Shown piece after piece: positions 1-8,900 of a stretch of DNA of 64,000 nt; positions within the stretch are counted from its first letter, which is position 1; the number at the start of each line of letters is the position of its first letter. A program made the translations under genes and the position numbers. Below the pieces are notes generated by a model. The model was not told the DNA's origin. It was given only the letters and a program-made list of their open reading frames with translations, and did not search any database. The stretch is from positions 114,559-178,558 of the forward strand of contig NZ_JBNYXW010000015.1 in the NCBI RefSeq assembly GCF_051380875.1, given 5' to 3'. The DNA comes from Janthinobacterium sp051380875. Lineage in GTDB: Bacteria; Pseudomonadota; Gammaproteobacteria; Burkholderiales; Burkholderiaceae_D.

Positions 1-4
1 CTGA

Positions 5-961
5 CTAAGTATCTTTTTTGTTGATACAGGCCCGTTCTTCGCGAGAAGAACGGGTTTTTTTATTTACCCACACTTGCGACTGATTGTGGTGCCTGCCCTC
101 TACCAATTCGACCGCTTGCGCCAAGAAGGAGTTGACCAGGCGGCTGTCCCTGCGCTCCGCCAAGCTGTAGATATAGGTTTGCGTGGTGACTGGATCGCCT
201 TCGATACGCACCCGCCGGAGGCGCGGATCAGCAATGAATTCCGCTTCGGACACGACACCCAGCCCCAAGCCGCGCGCTACCGCCTCGCGCAAGGCCTCGC
301 GGCTGCCGATTTCCATCGCTACCTTGAGCGTCACCCCCGCTTGCTTGAGCACGCGCTCCAGCGCCAGTCGCGTGCTCGAACCGCGCTCGCGCATGAGCAT
401 CGGCTGCTGGTTTAGCTCCTCCACACGGATCGCTTCGCGCTGCGCGAAGGGATGGCCGATATGGACAAACAACACCACGGCATGGCTCGCGTATGGAAGG
501 GCGACGAAGCGCGGATCATCGCTGAAGCTTGCCAGCACAGCCACATCGGTCAGGTAGTTTTCCAGATCGGCCAGCGTTTGCGCCGAGTTGCCCAGTCTGA
601 TAGACAGCTCCATATGCGGATAGCGCTGGCGGTAAGCCTCGACGATCTCGATGACATGGAAGGGTCCCACCGCGCCGACTTTCAGATGGCCGGCATTGAG
701 CACGCCGGCGTTGTACAGCAGGCTGTGGGCGTCCAGTTCCAGCTCCGACATTTTCTGCGCAATCGGCATCAGCTTCTGGCCGATATCGGTCAGTTCCAGG
801 CGGCGCCCGCGCCGGTGAAACAGTTCGACATTGTTCTGGCGCTCCAGCGCCTGGACTTGCGAAGTCAGCGTAGGCTGGCTCAGGCCCAGCGTCTGGGCGG
901 CGGCGGTAAAGCTGCGGTGGCGGGCGACGGCCAGGAAAGCACGTAGTTGAGCAGAAGTCAT
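5..961 (-). CDS. LysR-family transcriptional regulator of the phosphonate operon
   Basis: LysR-type regulator of 318 aa. The N-terminal winged helix-turn-helix is clear at about residues 5-60 (AFLAVARHRSFTAAAQTLGL), followed by a LysR substrate-binding domain from about residue 90. It is transcribed away from phnD, the usual arrangement for a LysR gene controlling its neighbour, so control of the phosphonate genes is inferred from position; the ligand is unknown. The start ATG at 961 sits beside a LysR-type dyad. Oddity: the last ~20 codons run through a terminator-like inverted repeat (31-54), giving a basic Lys/Arg-rich tail that the family does not need. The core would be about 298 aa, the usual LysR size. 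Confidence 0.88.
   Translation of the reverse strand: MTSAQLRAFLAVARHRSFTAAAQTLGLSQPTLTSQVQALERQNNVELFHRRGRRLELTDIGQKLMPIAQKMSELELDAHSLLYNAGVLNAGHLKVGAVGPFHVIEIVEAYRQRYPHMELSIRLGNSAQTLADLENYLTDVAVLASFSDDPRFVALPYASHAVVLFVHIGHPFAQREAIRVEELNQQPMLMRERGSSTRLALERVLKQAGVTLKVAMEIGSREALREAVARGLGLGVVSEAEFIADPRLRRVRIEGDPVTTQTYIYSLAERRDSRLVNSFLAQAVELVEGRHHNQSQVWVNKKTRSSREERACINKKDT
26..62. terminator. Intrinsic terminator overlapping the LysR gene 3' end
   Basis: Inverted repeat CCCGTTCTTC/GAAGAACGGG with a short CGCGA-type loop, followed on the + strand by a run of T. It lies inside the last codons of the LysR frame, so it would end transcription from the left on the + strand. A-rich flanks on the other side make it plausibly bidirectional. 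Confidence 0.7.
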
Positions 962-963
962 AT

Positions 964-978
964 ATAGAAGAAATCTAT
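964..978. promoter_or_regulatory. LysR-type operator dyad between lysR and phnD
   Basis: ATAG-N7-CTAT matches the T-N11-A inverted repeat typical of LysR binding sites. It lies three bases from the lysR start codon and about 100 bases upstream of phnD, placed for autoregulation and activation of the divergent operon. A possible -10 (CATAAT, 1021-1026) lies downstream towards phnD, but I see no good -35. Confidence 0.5.
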
Positions 979-1074
979 AGTAGGTAGCAGAAAACTCAAT
1001 TATATCAATGGTACTGTTGTCATAATCCGGTTACATACTTCCCTGGTCAGCACCTCCACCACACCAGGACAATT

Positions 1075-1947
1075 ATGAAACCGACCCGTTACTTTGCCCG
1101 CCTCGCCGCCATCGCCGCTGTGTGCCTCGGCGCCGTGTTCGCCCCCGCCCACGCCGCCCAGCCACTTACTGTCGGCCTGATTCCTTCCGAAGATGCGCAA
1201 GCGATGCTGGAAAGCAGCAAGAAAGTCATCGACAGCCTGCAGGCCCAGCTCGGCATACCGGTCAAGGCTTTCATCGCCACCGACTACAACGGCATCATTG
1301 AAGCCCTGCGCTCGAAGAAGCTGGACGTTGCTTACCTAGGCCCCTTCTCCTACGTGCTGGCCACCTCGGTCGCCAACGTCGAAGCGTTTGCCGTGGCGGA
1401 AACCAAAAAGACCGGCAAGAGCGCCTATCGCAGCCTGATCATCGCCCGCAAAGATAGCGGCCTGGCTACGCTGGCGCAACTGAAAGGCCGCACCATGGCG
1501 TTTGTCGACCCCAGCTCGGCCTCCGGCCACCTGTTTCCCAAGGCTGGCCTGCAACAGCAAGGCATCGATGCCAACAGCTATTTCTCGCGCGTGATCTTCT
1601 CCGGCTCCCACGACGCCAGCATCCTGGCCGTGGCCAACAAGAAGGTAGAAGCCGCCGCCGTGGCCGACCGCATCCTGGCCTCCGCGATTGCCAACGGCAT
1701 CGTCAAGCAGGGCGACTTCAACGTGATCTGGACCTCGTCCGATATCCCGGAATCGCCGATGGTGTGGCGCAAGGACCTCGATCCGGCACTGAAGAAACGC
1801 ATCGCCGTCGCCATGGCCAATATCAAGAACGTGGAATGGGGCGACCAGGGCGTGCTGAACGGCTTCCAGCCGACGAGCGACAGCGCCTATGACGTGGTGC
1901 GCGAAACCGCCAAGGTCCTTAACCTCAACCTGAAGGGCATGAAATGA
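1075..1947 (+). CDS. phnD: Phosphonate/phosphite ABC transporter substrate-binding protein
   Basis: Periplasmic binding protein of 290 aa. A signal peptide ends at about residue 28 (hydrophobic stretch, then AHA before AQPLTVGLIP). The PhnD fold is indicated by the opening LTVGLIPSEDA, the LDVAYLGPFSY segment and the AFVDPSSASGHLFP loop that in PhnD relatives binds the phosphonate head group. It is the first gene of the operon and overlaps phnC by ATGA. The start at 1075 follows an AGGA ribosome site. Family members bind aminoethylphosphonate, phosphite or related compounds; sequence alone does not say which. Confidence 0.9.
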   Translation: MKPTRYFARLAAIAAVCLGAVFAPAHAAQPLTVGLIPSEDAQAMLESSKKVIDSLQAQLGIPVKAFIATDYNGIIEALRSKKLDVAYLGPFSYVLATSVANVEAFAVAETKKTGKSAYRSLIIARKDSGLATLAQLKGRTMAFVDPSSASGHLFPKAGLQQQGIDANSYFSRVIFSGSHDASILAVANKKVEAAAVADRILASAIANGIVKQGDFNVIWTSSDIPESPMVWRKDLDPALKKRIAVAMANIKNVEWGDQGVLNGFQPTSDSAYDVVRETAKVLNLNLKGMK

Positions 1948-2744
1948 TACGCATCCGTGGCTTGAGCAAACAGTACGGCGACAACCAGGTCTTGCGCGGC
2001 ATCGACCTGGATGTGCCACAAGGCCAGTTCTTGGTCGTGCTGGGACCATCAGGCGCAGGCAAGTCCACCTTGCTCCGTTGCATCAATGGCCTGGTGGCGC
2101 CCAGTGCCGGCGAACTCAGTGCCGCCGGCCACACCGCCAGCGACGCCCGCAGCCTGCGCCTGTTGCGGCAACAGGTGGCGATGATCTTCCAGCACCACAA
2201 CGTTGTGCCGCGCCTGTCCGTGCTGAAGAACGTGCTGACCGGCCGTCTCGGCCAAGTGTCGACGCTGGCTTCGGTGTTGCAGCTATTTAGCCAGCAGGAC
2301 ATCGCGCTGGCACAGGACTGCCTGCGCCGCGTCGAACTGGCACACAAGGCGGACGAGGCAACCTCGACCCTGTCCGGCGGCCAGCGCCAGCGGGTCGGCA
2401 TTGCCCGCGCCCTGGCGCAGCGGCCCCAAGTGATCCTGGCCGACGAGCCCGTCGCCAGTCTCGATCCAAAAACTTCGCGCTTGGTGCTGCATTATCTGCG
2501 CGCCGCCTGCCGCGAACTCGGCATCACCGTGGTGTGCAACCTGCACCAAGTCGACTATGCCCGCGAATTCGGCGACCGCATCGTTGGCTTGGCGGGCGGC
2601 CGGCTGGTATTCGACGGCAGCAGCGACGAACTGCACGAGCGCGACCTGCACCTGATTTATTCCGGCGACCACGCCGACCACCTGCACACCACCGCGCCGC
2701 CGGCGCCGGGCTGCAGCCCGTTTGTACAAGGAGTTACACCATGA
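1944..2744 (+). CDS. phnC: Phosphonate ABC transporter ATP-binding protein
   Basis: ATPase of the phosphonate importer, 266 aa. Walker A GPSGAGKS is at residues 34-41, the ABC signature LSGGQRQRVGIARAL at about 143, and Walker B ends ILADEPVASLDP. It overlaps phnD upstream and phnE downstream by ATGA junctions, indicating translational coupling and a single transporter operon. The length is typical for PhnC. Confidence 0.93.
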   Translation: MIRIRGLSKQYGDNQVLRGIDLDVPQGQFLVVLGPSGAGKSTLLRCINGLVAPSAGELSAAGHTASDARSLRLLRQQVAMIFQHHNVVPRLSVLKNVLTGRLGQVSTLASVLQLFSQQDIALAQDCLRRVELAHKADEATSTLSGGQRQRVGIARALAQRPQVILADEPVASLDPKTSRLVLHYLRAACRELGITVVCNLHQVDYAREFGDRIVGLAGGRLVFDGSSDELHERDLHLIYSGDHADHLHTTAPPAPGCSPFVQGVTP

Positions 2745-3568
2745 GCCTGACGACCTTACGCGATTATGTCTGGACAGGACCGCGCCCGCAGTCACTGCGC
2801 AGCTGGGGCCTGTTTATCGGCGGCGTGTTGCTGGCCGCCTGGGTGCTGGTCTGGAGCGCGCAAGGCACGGAGCTGAGCTGGAATGAACTCAGCAACGGCC
2901 TGCCGCAAATCGGCGACTTCCTCAGCCGCTCGGCGCCGCCCAACTGGGGCATTCTTGGCCACCTGGTCGGACCCGCGGTGGAAACACTGCAGATCGCGCT
3001 GTGGGGCACCTTGCTGGGCGTGCTGATGGCAGTGCCGCTGTCGTTCCTGGCGGCGCGCAACCTCAGTCCCAACCGCGTGGTGTACCAATTGGTGCGCCAG
3101 CTGCTGAACGTCACCCGCAGCATCAATGAACTGATCCTGGCGCTAATATTCGTCTCGGCGGTCGGCCTCGGTCCGTTTGCCGGCGTGTTGGCGCTGGCGC
3201 TGCACGCGGCCGGCATGGTCGGCAAGTTCTTCGCCGAGAGCATCGAGGAAATCGACCAGGGGCCACTGGAAGCGTTGCGCGCCACCGGCGCCCGTCCGCT
3301 GCAAGTGATTGTGTTTGGCGTGCTGCCGCAGGTGATCACGGCGTGGATCGCCACCGTGCTGTACCGCTTTGAAGTCAACCTGCGCCAGGCCACCGTGCTG
3401 GGCATGGTCGGCGCCGGCGGGCTGGGATTCGAGCTGGTCAACAACCTCAAGCTGTTCAAGTATCAGGACACCGCCACCTGCATCGTCGTGGTGACGCTGA
3501 TGGTAGTGGCAGCCGACACCATATCGAGCCGCCTGCGGCAGATCATTCAGGATGGCGACCGCCATTAA
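2741..3568 (+). CDS. phnE: Phosphonate ABC transporter permease
   Basis: Inner-membrane permease of 275 aa with about six hydrophobic segments and the coupling-helix EAA-type motif EALRATGARPLQVIVFGVLPQ (first 20 residues shown elsewhere as EALRATGARP). The start at 2741 is chosen because it overlaps the phnC stop as ATGA and is preceded by AAGGAG; an open frame extends upstream but is only phnC read out of frame. It completes the PhnCDE importer. Confidence 0.9.
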   Translation: MSLTTLRDYVWTGPRPQSLRSWGLFIGGVLLAAWVLVWSAQGTELSWNELSNGLPQIGDFLSRSAPPNWGILGHLVGPAVETLQIALWGTLLGVLMAVPLSFLAARNLSPNRVVYQLVRQLLNVTRSINELILALIFVSAVGLGPFAGVLALALHAAGMVGKFFAESIEEIDQGPLEALRATGARPLQVIVFGVLPQVITAWIATVLYRFEVNLRQATVLGMVGAGGLGFELVNNLKLFKYQDTATCIVVVTLMVVAADTISSRLRQIIQDGDRH

Positions 3569-3631
3569 GTTTATGCGCCAGCGCCCGCCGCGCCGGCGCC
3601 CCTCCCTCAATCTGACAACATACTAAAAATC

Positions 3632-4714
3632 ATGTGGAATTTTCATAACCCGGTGGCCATCCACGCGGGCCAAGGGGCCCTTGCCCGCTTGCCGGCCGTG
3701 CTGGCGGGCCGCCGCGCCCTGCTGATGACCTTTCCGGAAGCCGCCTCGCTCGGGCTGGTGGCGCAAGTGCAGCAACTGCTGGGCGATCAGCTGGCCGGCG
3801 TCGAAAGCGCCATCCAGCCCAACCCGGACGTGGCCTGGCTAGACGCGATGTATGAACGCGTCTGGGCCACCTATCCGGACGTCGAGTGCATCATTGCACT
3901 CGGCGGCGGCAGCACCATCGACTGCGCCAAGGCCATGCTGGGACGCATGCCGTCCGGCCGCTTTGCCGAGCTACTCGGCCACCTGCGGGGCGGCGCGGCC
4001 TTTGCGCCGGCTGCCGTCAAGGCGCTGATCGCCATCCCCACCACTGCCGGCACCGGCAGCGAAGTGACGCCATGGGCCACCATCTGGGATGCTGCTCACG
4101 ACAGCAAATACTCGCTGCACCAGAACTGGACCTGGCCGCAAGCGGCCATCATCGACCCGCAACTGATGACCAGCCTGCCGAACAGCGTCACGCTGGCCAG
4201 CGCGCTGGACGCCCTGTCGCACGCCATGGAATCAATCTGGAACGTCAACCGCAATCCAGTCTCGGCCAGCTTGGCGGTGACCGCCGCGCGCAGCATCATT
4301 GCCACCTTGCCTGCCTTGCTGGCGCAGCCGGCCAACGTGGTGCTGCGCGAGCGCATGGCCATCGCCGCCTTGCAGGCCGGCTTGGCGTTTTCCAACACCA
4401 AGACCGCGCTGGCGCACTCGCTGTCGTATGCGATCACCTTGCAGCACGGCGTCCCGCATGGCATCGCCTGCTCGTTCTCGCTGCCGTACGTGATGGCGCT
4501 GGCCTTTGGCCGCTCGCCAGAAGTCGATGCGCTGCTGCTGTCCATCTTCGACGCCAACGACGCCCGCACCGCCGTCGCCTCGCTGACCGGTTTCCTGGAA
4601 CGGCACGGCGTCAGTACCGATCCCGCCCACTACGGCGCCGCCGGCCAGTGGGAGACTCTAGTCCAGCAGGCCTTGCAAGGGCCGCGCGGACGTAATTTTA
4701 TTCCCCTCCATTGA
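3632..4714 (+). CDS. Phosphonate-associated iron-containing alcohol dehydrogenase
   Basis: Group III (iron) alcohol dehydrogenase of 360 aa. The NAD-binding GGGS is at residues 91-94, and the expected metal ligands are all present: D193, H197, H262 and H276, with 262/276 spaced as in FucO. This subfamily is recurrently linked to phosphonate genes and is thought to interconvert phosphonoacetaldehyde and 2-hydroxyethylphosphonate. It lies between the importer and phnX, and its stop is 11 bases before the phnX start. The direction of reaction is not shown by sequence; with a degradative PhnX next door, oxidation of an imported phosphonate alcohol is plausible. Confidence 0.82.
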   Translation: MWNFHNPVAIHAGQGALARLPAVLAGRRALLMTFPEAASLGLVAQVQQLLGDQLAGVESAIQPNPDVAWLDAMYERVWATYPDVECIIALGGGSTIDCAKAMLGRMPSGRFAELLGHLRGGAAFAPAAVKALIAIPTTAGTGSEVTPWATIWDAAHDSKYSLHQNWTWPQAAIIDPQLMTSLPNSVTLASALDALSHAMESIWNVNRNPVSASLAVTAARSIIATLPALLAQPANVVLRERMAIAALQAGLAFSNTKTALAHSLSYAITLQHGVPHGIACSFSLPYVMALAFGRSPEVDALLLSIFDANDARTAVASLTGFLERHGVSTDPAHYGAAGQWETLVQQALQGPRGRNFIPLH

Positions 4715-4725
4715 AGGATAGTTTG

Positions 4726-5553
4726 ATGACACATACGCTCAAGCCGCTGCAGGCGGTGATTTTCGACTGGGCTGGTACGCTGGTCGACTTCGGCTCGCTG
4801 GCGCCGACCCAGATTTTTGTCGAGGCCTTCGGCAGCTTCGGTATCAGCATCACGCTGGCGCAGGCGCGCGGCCCGATGGGCCTGTCCAAGTGGCAGCACA
4901 TTCACACCCTGCTGCAGGACCAAGGCATACGCGCACAATGGCAGCAACGCTTCGGCAAGGAACCGGATGATGCCGATGTCGATGCGCTGTACGCCCGCTT
5001 CATGCCGCTGCAGATTGCCAAGGTCGGCGACCATTCGCAGCCGATCGACGGCGCCGCCGCTACGCTGGCCTGGCTGCGTGAGCGAGGTCTGAAAGTCGGT
5101 TCGTGTTCCGGCTATCCGCGCCAGGTGCTCGATGTGCTGCTGCCACTGGCCGCCGCCAACGGCATCGCTCCCGACCATGTAGTGGCCGGTGATGAACTGG
5201 AGGCCGGCGGCCGTCCGGGCCCTTACATGGCCCTGGCCAATATGCTGGCGCTGCGGATTTCCGACGTGGCGTCCTGCATCAAGGTGGACGACACCGTGCC
5301 AGGAATCGAAGAAGGCCGGAACGCCGGCATGTGGAATGTAGGCGTGACGCTGTCCGGCAATGAAGTGGGCTGCACTGTTGTCGAACTGGCGCAGCTGGCC
5401 GACGGCGAGCGCGGGGCGCTGAAGCGGCAGGCGGCTGCCCGGCTGCGCGCGGCCGGCGCCCATTACGTGATCGACTCGGTGGCCACGCTGCCGCAAGTGG
5501 TCGAGCAGATCGCCGCGCGGCTGGCCGCCGGCGAGCGCCCGCCTGCCGTGTAG
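4726..5553 (+). CDS. phnX: Phosphonoacetaldehyde hydrolase (phosphonatase)
   Basis: HAD-superfamily enzyme of 275 aa that splits phosphonoacetaldehyde into acetaldehyde and phosphate. The nucleophile motif VIFDWAGTLVD puts Asp at 14, and the cap-domain segment PMGLSKWQH carries the Schiff-base lysine (K55) that distinguishes phosphonatase from other HAD enzymes. ATG 4726 is chosen because GAAGGA lies at proper spacing; an in-frame TTG at 4711 has no such site. It is last in the phn operon. No phnW transaminase, its usual supplier of substrate, is visible in this window. Confidence 0.9.
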   Translation: MTHTLKPLQAVIFDWAGTLVDFGSLAPTQIFVEAFGSFGISITLAQARGPMGLSKWQHIHTLLQDQGIRAQWQQRFGKEPDDADVDALYARFMPLQIAKVGDHSQPIDGAAATLAWLRERGLKVGSCSGYPRQVLDVLLPLAAANGIAPDHVVAGDELEAGGRPGPYMALANMLALRISDVASCIKVDDTVPGIEEGRNAGMWNVGVTLSGNEVGCTVVELAQLADGERGALKRQAAARLRAAGAHYVIDSVATLPQVVEQIAARLAAGERPPAV

Positions 5554-5600
5554 GACGCGCCGCAGTCGAACCGGCTGGCACGCACCGTTCCATGCGCGCC

Positions 5601-5790
5601 AGCTTGAATCCGGCTCGAGCATCAGTTGCACAGCAGCGCTGCTGAAGTTGGAGATGCCATCCTCAAAAGGCTTGCCATCCTGGCCGACGTAGAGTGTTTC
5701 GACGTACAGGATAGGCAGGCAGGCAGGCAGGTTGGCTGGCCGAAGTGACAGGTGCGAGCTGGGTGCGGCCTGCATGAAATTTGTTGATGG
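5601..5790 (-). pseudogene. Remnant of a GntR/UTRA-type regulator (C-terminal end)
   Basis: On the minus strand at about 5607-5739 a stretch reads PILYVETLYVGQDGKPFED and continues GISNFSSAAVQLMLEP. This resembles the end of a UTRA ligand-binding domain (PvLyvEslY...G.PiE), found in GntR regulators including those of phosphonate operons. No helix-turn-helix or start is present. A tetranucleotide run (four GGCA units, 5714-5729) sits where the reading frame stops making sense upstream. Read as the decayed tail of a former phn regulator; confidence is modest because the fragment is short. Confidence 0.35.
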
Positions 5791-5860
5791 CATCGCGCTC
5801 GGCCGTGCCAAAACGCCGGACGAGGTGGTGGCATGGTCTACCGTTAAACGTTGTCGCCGT

Positions 5861-5894
5861 AAAAAACAGGCCGCGCACTCATCGAATGCGCGGC
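5861..5894 (-). terminator. Intrinsic terminator after the M1/ABC fusion gene
   Basis: GCCGCGCA...TGCGCGGC stem (5870-5877 with 5887-5894) followed on the minus strand by a U-run (the AAAAAA at 5861-5866). It lies just past the stop of the 5911-9492 gene. Confidence 0.75.
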
Positions 5895-5910
5895 TGCGTT
5901 GCATCAAGGC

Positions 5911-8900
5911 TTAGTTGAAACTGACTTCCTTGCGGTTATCGCGCGAGACGCGGTCGATCATCTTGTTGTAGGGATCGACGCCCACTTCGAACGGTTTTTC
6001 CTTCACCGTGATGGTCACCACAGGGTCGCTGCCGATCAATACGCGTTTGTCGCTGAACAAGACTTTTTCGTCTTTCTCCTTGGCACCGGGGGCGCGCGCG
6101 AAGATGGCGATTTCTACCGGTTCGTCGTAGGCGCGTGGGCTTTCCTTGCCCTTGCCGTCCGACTCCAGCTTGGCCAGGTGCAGCTGCATGGTGACATCCC
6201 ACTGGCCGTCCGGGCGCTTGACGGCGCTCGCTTGCGTCACGCGGTTATCGTAGAAAACGATTTTCTCGAACAAGTCCGTGATCAGGGCCTGCTTGTCCTG
6301 CGGCGCTTCGGCGCGGATGTACGCCAGCAGTTCGCGCGAGGTGGTGAATGGCGCCTGCTGGTAGCCCTTGTCCTGCAGATAGCGTTTCAGGGCACGGTTC
6401 AGGGCTTCCTCGCCGATTTCGTCGCGCAGGCGGTAGAACACCAGGCTGCCCTTGTTGTAGTGGATGTATTGCTGTCCTTCCACGCGCGCCAGCGCTTGCT
6501 CTTCGATGGCTTCGCCGCCGCGCCCGCTCAGGTAACGGTCCAGTTCATAGCGCAGGAAGCGGCGCATTTTTTCGCGCCCGTATTCCTTCTCCATCACCAT
6601 CAAGGCCGAGTATTGCGCCAAGGACTCCATCAGCATGCTGGCGCCCTGCACATTGGCGCCGATCACCTGGTGGCCCCACCACTGGTGCGCCATTTCATGC
6701 GCGGTGACGTAGAACACATAGTCGATGTCATCCTTGTCGCGCAGGTCGGCGATGAAGCCGATGCCTTCCGAATACGGTATCGTATTGGCAAACGACTGCG
6801 CGAAGCTCTGGTAGCCGGGGAACTCCAGGATGCGCACCTGCTTGTGCTGGTAGGGCGTGAACTGGGTGGTGTAGTAGTCGAGCGACTTTTGCACGGAGGT
6901 AATCATGCGCTGCGTGTTGTAGCCATGCTTTTTATCGACATAAATTTCGATCGGCACGCCGTGCCAGTCGCCTTTCTGCACTTCCCAGCGGGCCGACAGA
7001 TAGGCAAAGAACGGCATCATGGGCTGGTCCATCTTGTAGCGGTAATAGCGGCGGCCATCCTTCTCCCAGCTGCTTTGCAGATAGCCGGGTGCCAGGGCGA
7101 TCTGCTCGCCGCTGGTGGAGACGGTGGTGTCGAAATTGATCCAGTCCGCTTCGCCAGTGATCACGTTATTGCCATAGGCCGGCTTGTCTTCCAGCTTGGC
7201 CATGCGTACCGGTTCACCCAGGCCCCGCTTGCGGCGCTCGTTGCGGTCTAGCAGCTCCATGTCTTTCTGGTAGCCGAAGTGCGGAAAGAACGCCATGTTG
7301 TTGAAGAAGCTGCCGTTCAGGTTGACGGTGTCGGGCGCGCCGCTGTTGGTGAAGCCCTGGTGCGTCACGGCCACCGTGAAGTCCAGCGGCAAGGTCGCGC
7401 CCGGCGCCAGCGCTTGCGCCAGCTTGATGATGCTGAAACCCAGCGCCTTGTCGTCCAGCACCACGCTGTGCGAGGGCAGGTTCAGCCAAGTCGTCTTGAG
7501 TTCAGGATCGAGCTGGATGCGCAGGGTGTCGAGCGCTTGCGCCGTTTTGTTTTGCAGCACATAGTGGCCTTGGATCAAGACTTTACGTTGCTCAGGATAA
7601 ATATCCACGTTGGCCTGGACGTCGGTGATCTTCGGCTGCGGCAAGCCCTGGTACTGGCGATACTGTTTTTCGTAGCGCGCCTGCTTGTCCATGCCCACGT
7701 CCGCCGTTTCATACTTGTTCAGCACATTCGTGTTGTAGAAGATCCAGCCACCCGTGCCTGCCCAGCACAGCAGCACAGCAGCCAGGGCGGCGCCAGCGCT
7801 GCCGCGCAGGCGCTGGCGGGCCAGGCGCATGCGCGAACGCCAGTCGGCCGACAGGCCGCGCACCCAGAACGCCTGCGCCAGCATCACCAGCGCCACGGTA
7901 AACAAGCTCCAGTACAGCGCGAACCAGGCCCAGCCTGCCAGGAAGTGGCCGTAGCCGTTCATGTCGGAATACTTGATGGCAGGCGTGCCGCCGAAGTTGT
8001 ACAGATTGTGTTCGAAGTGCAACATGCCCAGCACGGCCTGTGACACCATCAGCAGGATCACCAGCAAATAGCCGATGAACTTATTATTGGACAACACTTG
8101 CAGCGTGAGGGCGCACAAGCCCATCAGTACGAAGAAGAGGGCGCCCAGCAAGATGCCTTTCAGGTACAGGCCCAGTTCCACGGGCGCGCCGCCCTTGTAG
8201 AGCTGGAAACCGATGGCGGTGATGCTGCCCACCAGCAGGTAGCCGCCGATGACGCCGATCAAGGCCATGCATTTGGCCAGCAGGGGCACCCAGTTGGGCA
8301 CGGGCATGGCATCGCTGACATCGGCGATCTTGACTTGCCGTTCCTTGAAGATCAGTTCGCCCGCATAAAACGTGACAATGATGATCAGCAGGAAGCTGAA
8401 GCTGTTGCTGATCTGCTGCAGCATCAAATGCGTCATCGGATACACGGCCGTGCCGTACATGTCCTTGCCGACACTGGCGCCGGCGATCAGGTTGATCACG
8501 CCGAACAGCAGCATGACCAGGAAGGGCAGGCTCTTGAAGACGCCGGCGGCGTCGAAGCGCAGGATTTGCCACCACTGGCGCCAGGCGGTCGCGCGCGTGA
8601 AGCGCGGTACGCTGCGCGGCAGGTGCAGCGGCGCCGTGACGGCGGCAGCGGCCGCCTGCGCCTTGTGCTTGCCGAACAGTCTCTTGCCGGTGCCCGTGCG
8701 CTGCGGCTTGAAGAGAAGCACGGTGGCGAGGAATAGCACTGCCGTGATGCCCAGCCACAGCAGGCGGTTGGCCAGCAGGAAGCCGGACAATGGCGGCAGG
8801 CTGGCGTTCGATTCGGCGGCCGTGAAGTAGCGCGTCATGCGGCCAAAGGCGCGCAGGCCAAACGGATCGAGCAAGACTGCCAGCCATTCATTGTTGATAT

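Noticed and set aside
5711..5735. GGCA tandem run
   Set aside because: As a CRISPR or repeat array: only four units, no spacers. Kept only as a possible slippage site.
5899..7251. 450-codon frame opposite the M1 peptidase domain
   Set aside because: Composition typical of an antisense shadow and no start signal; the peptidase frame has the conserved HExxH motif.
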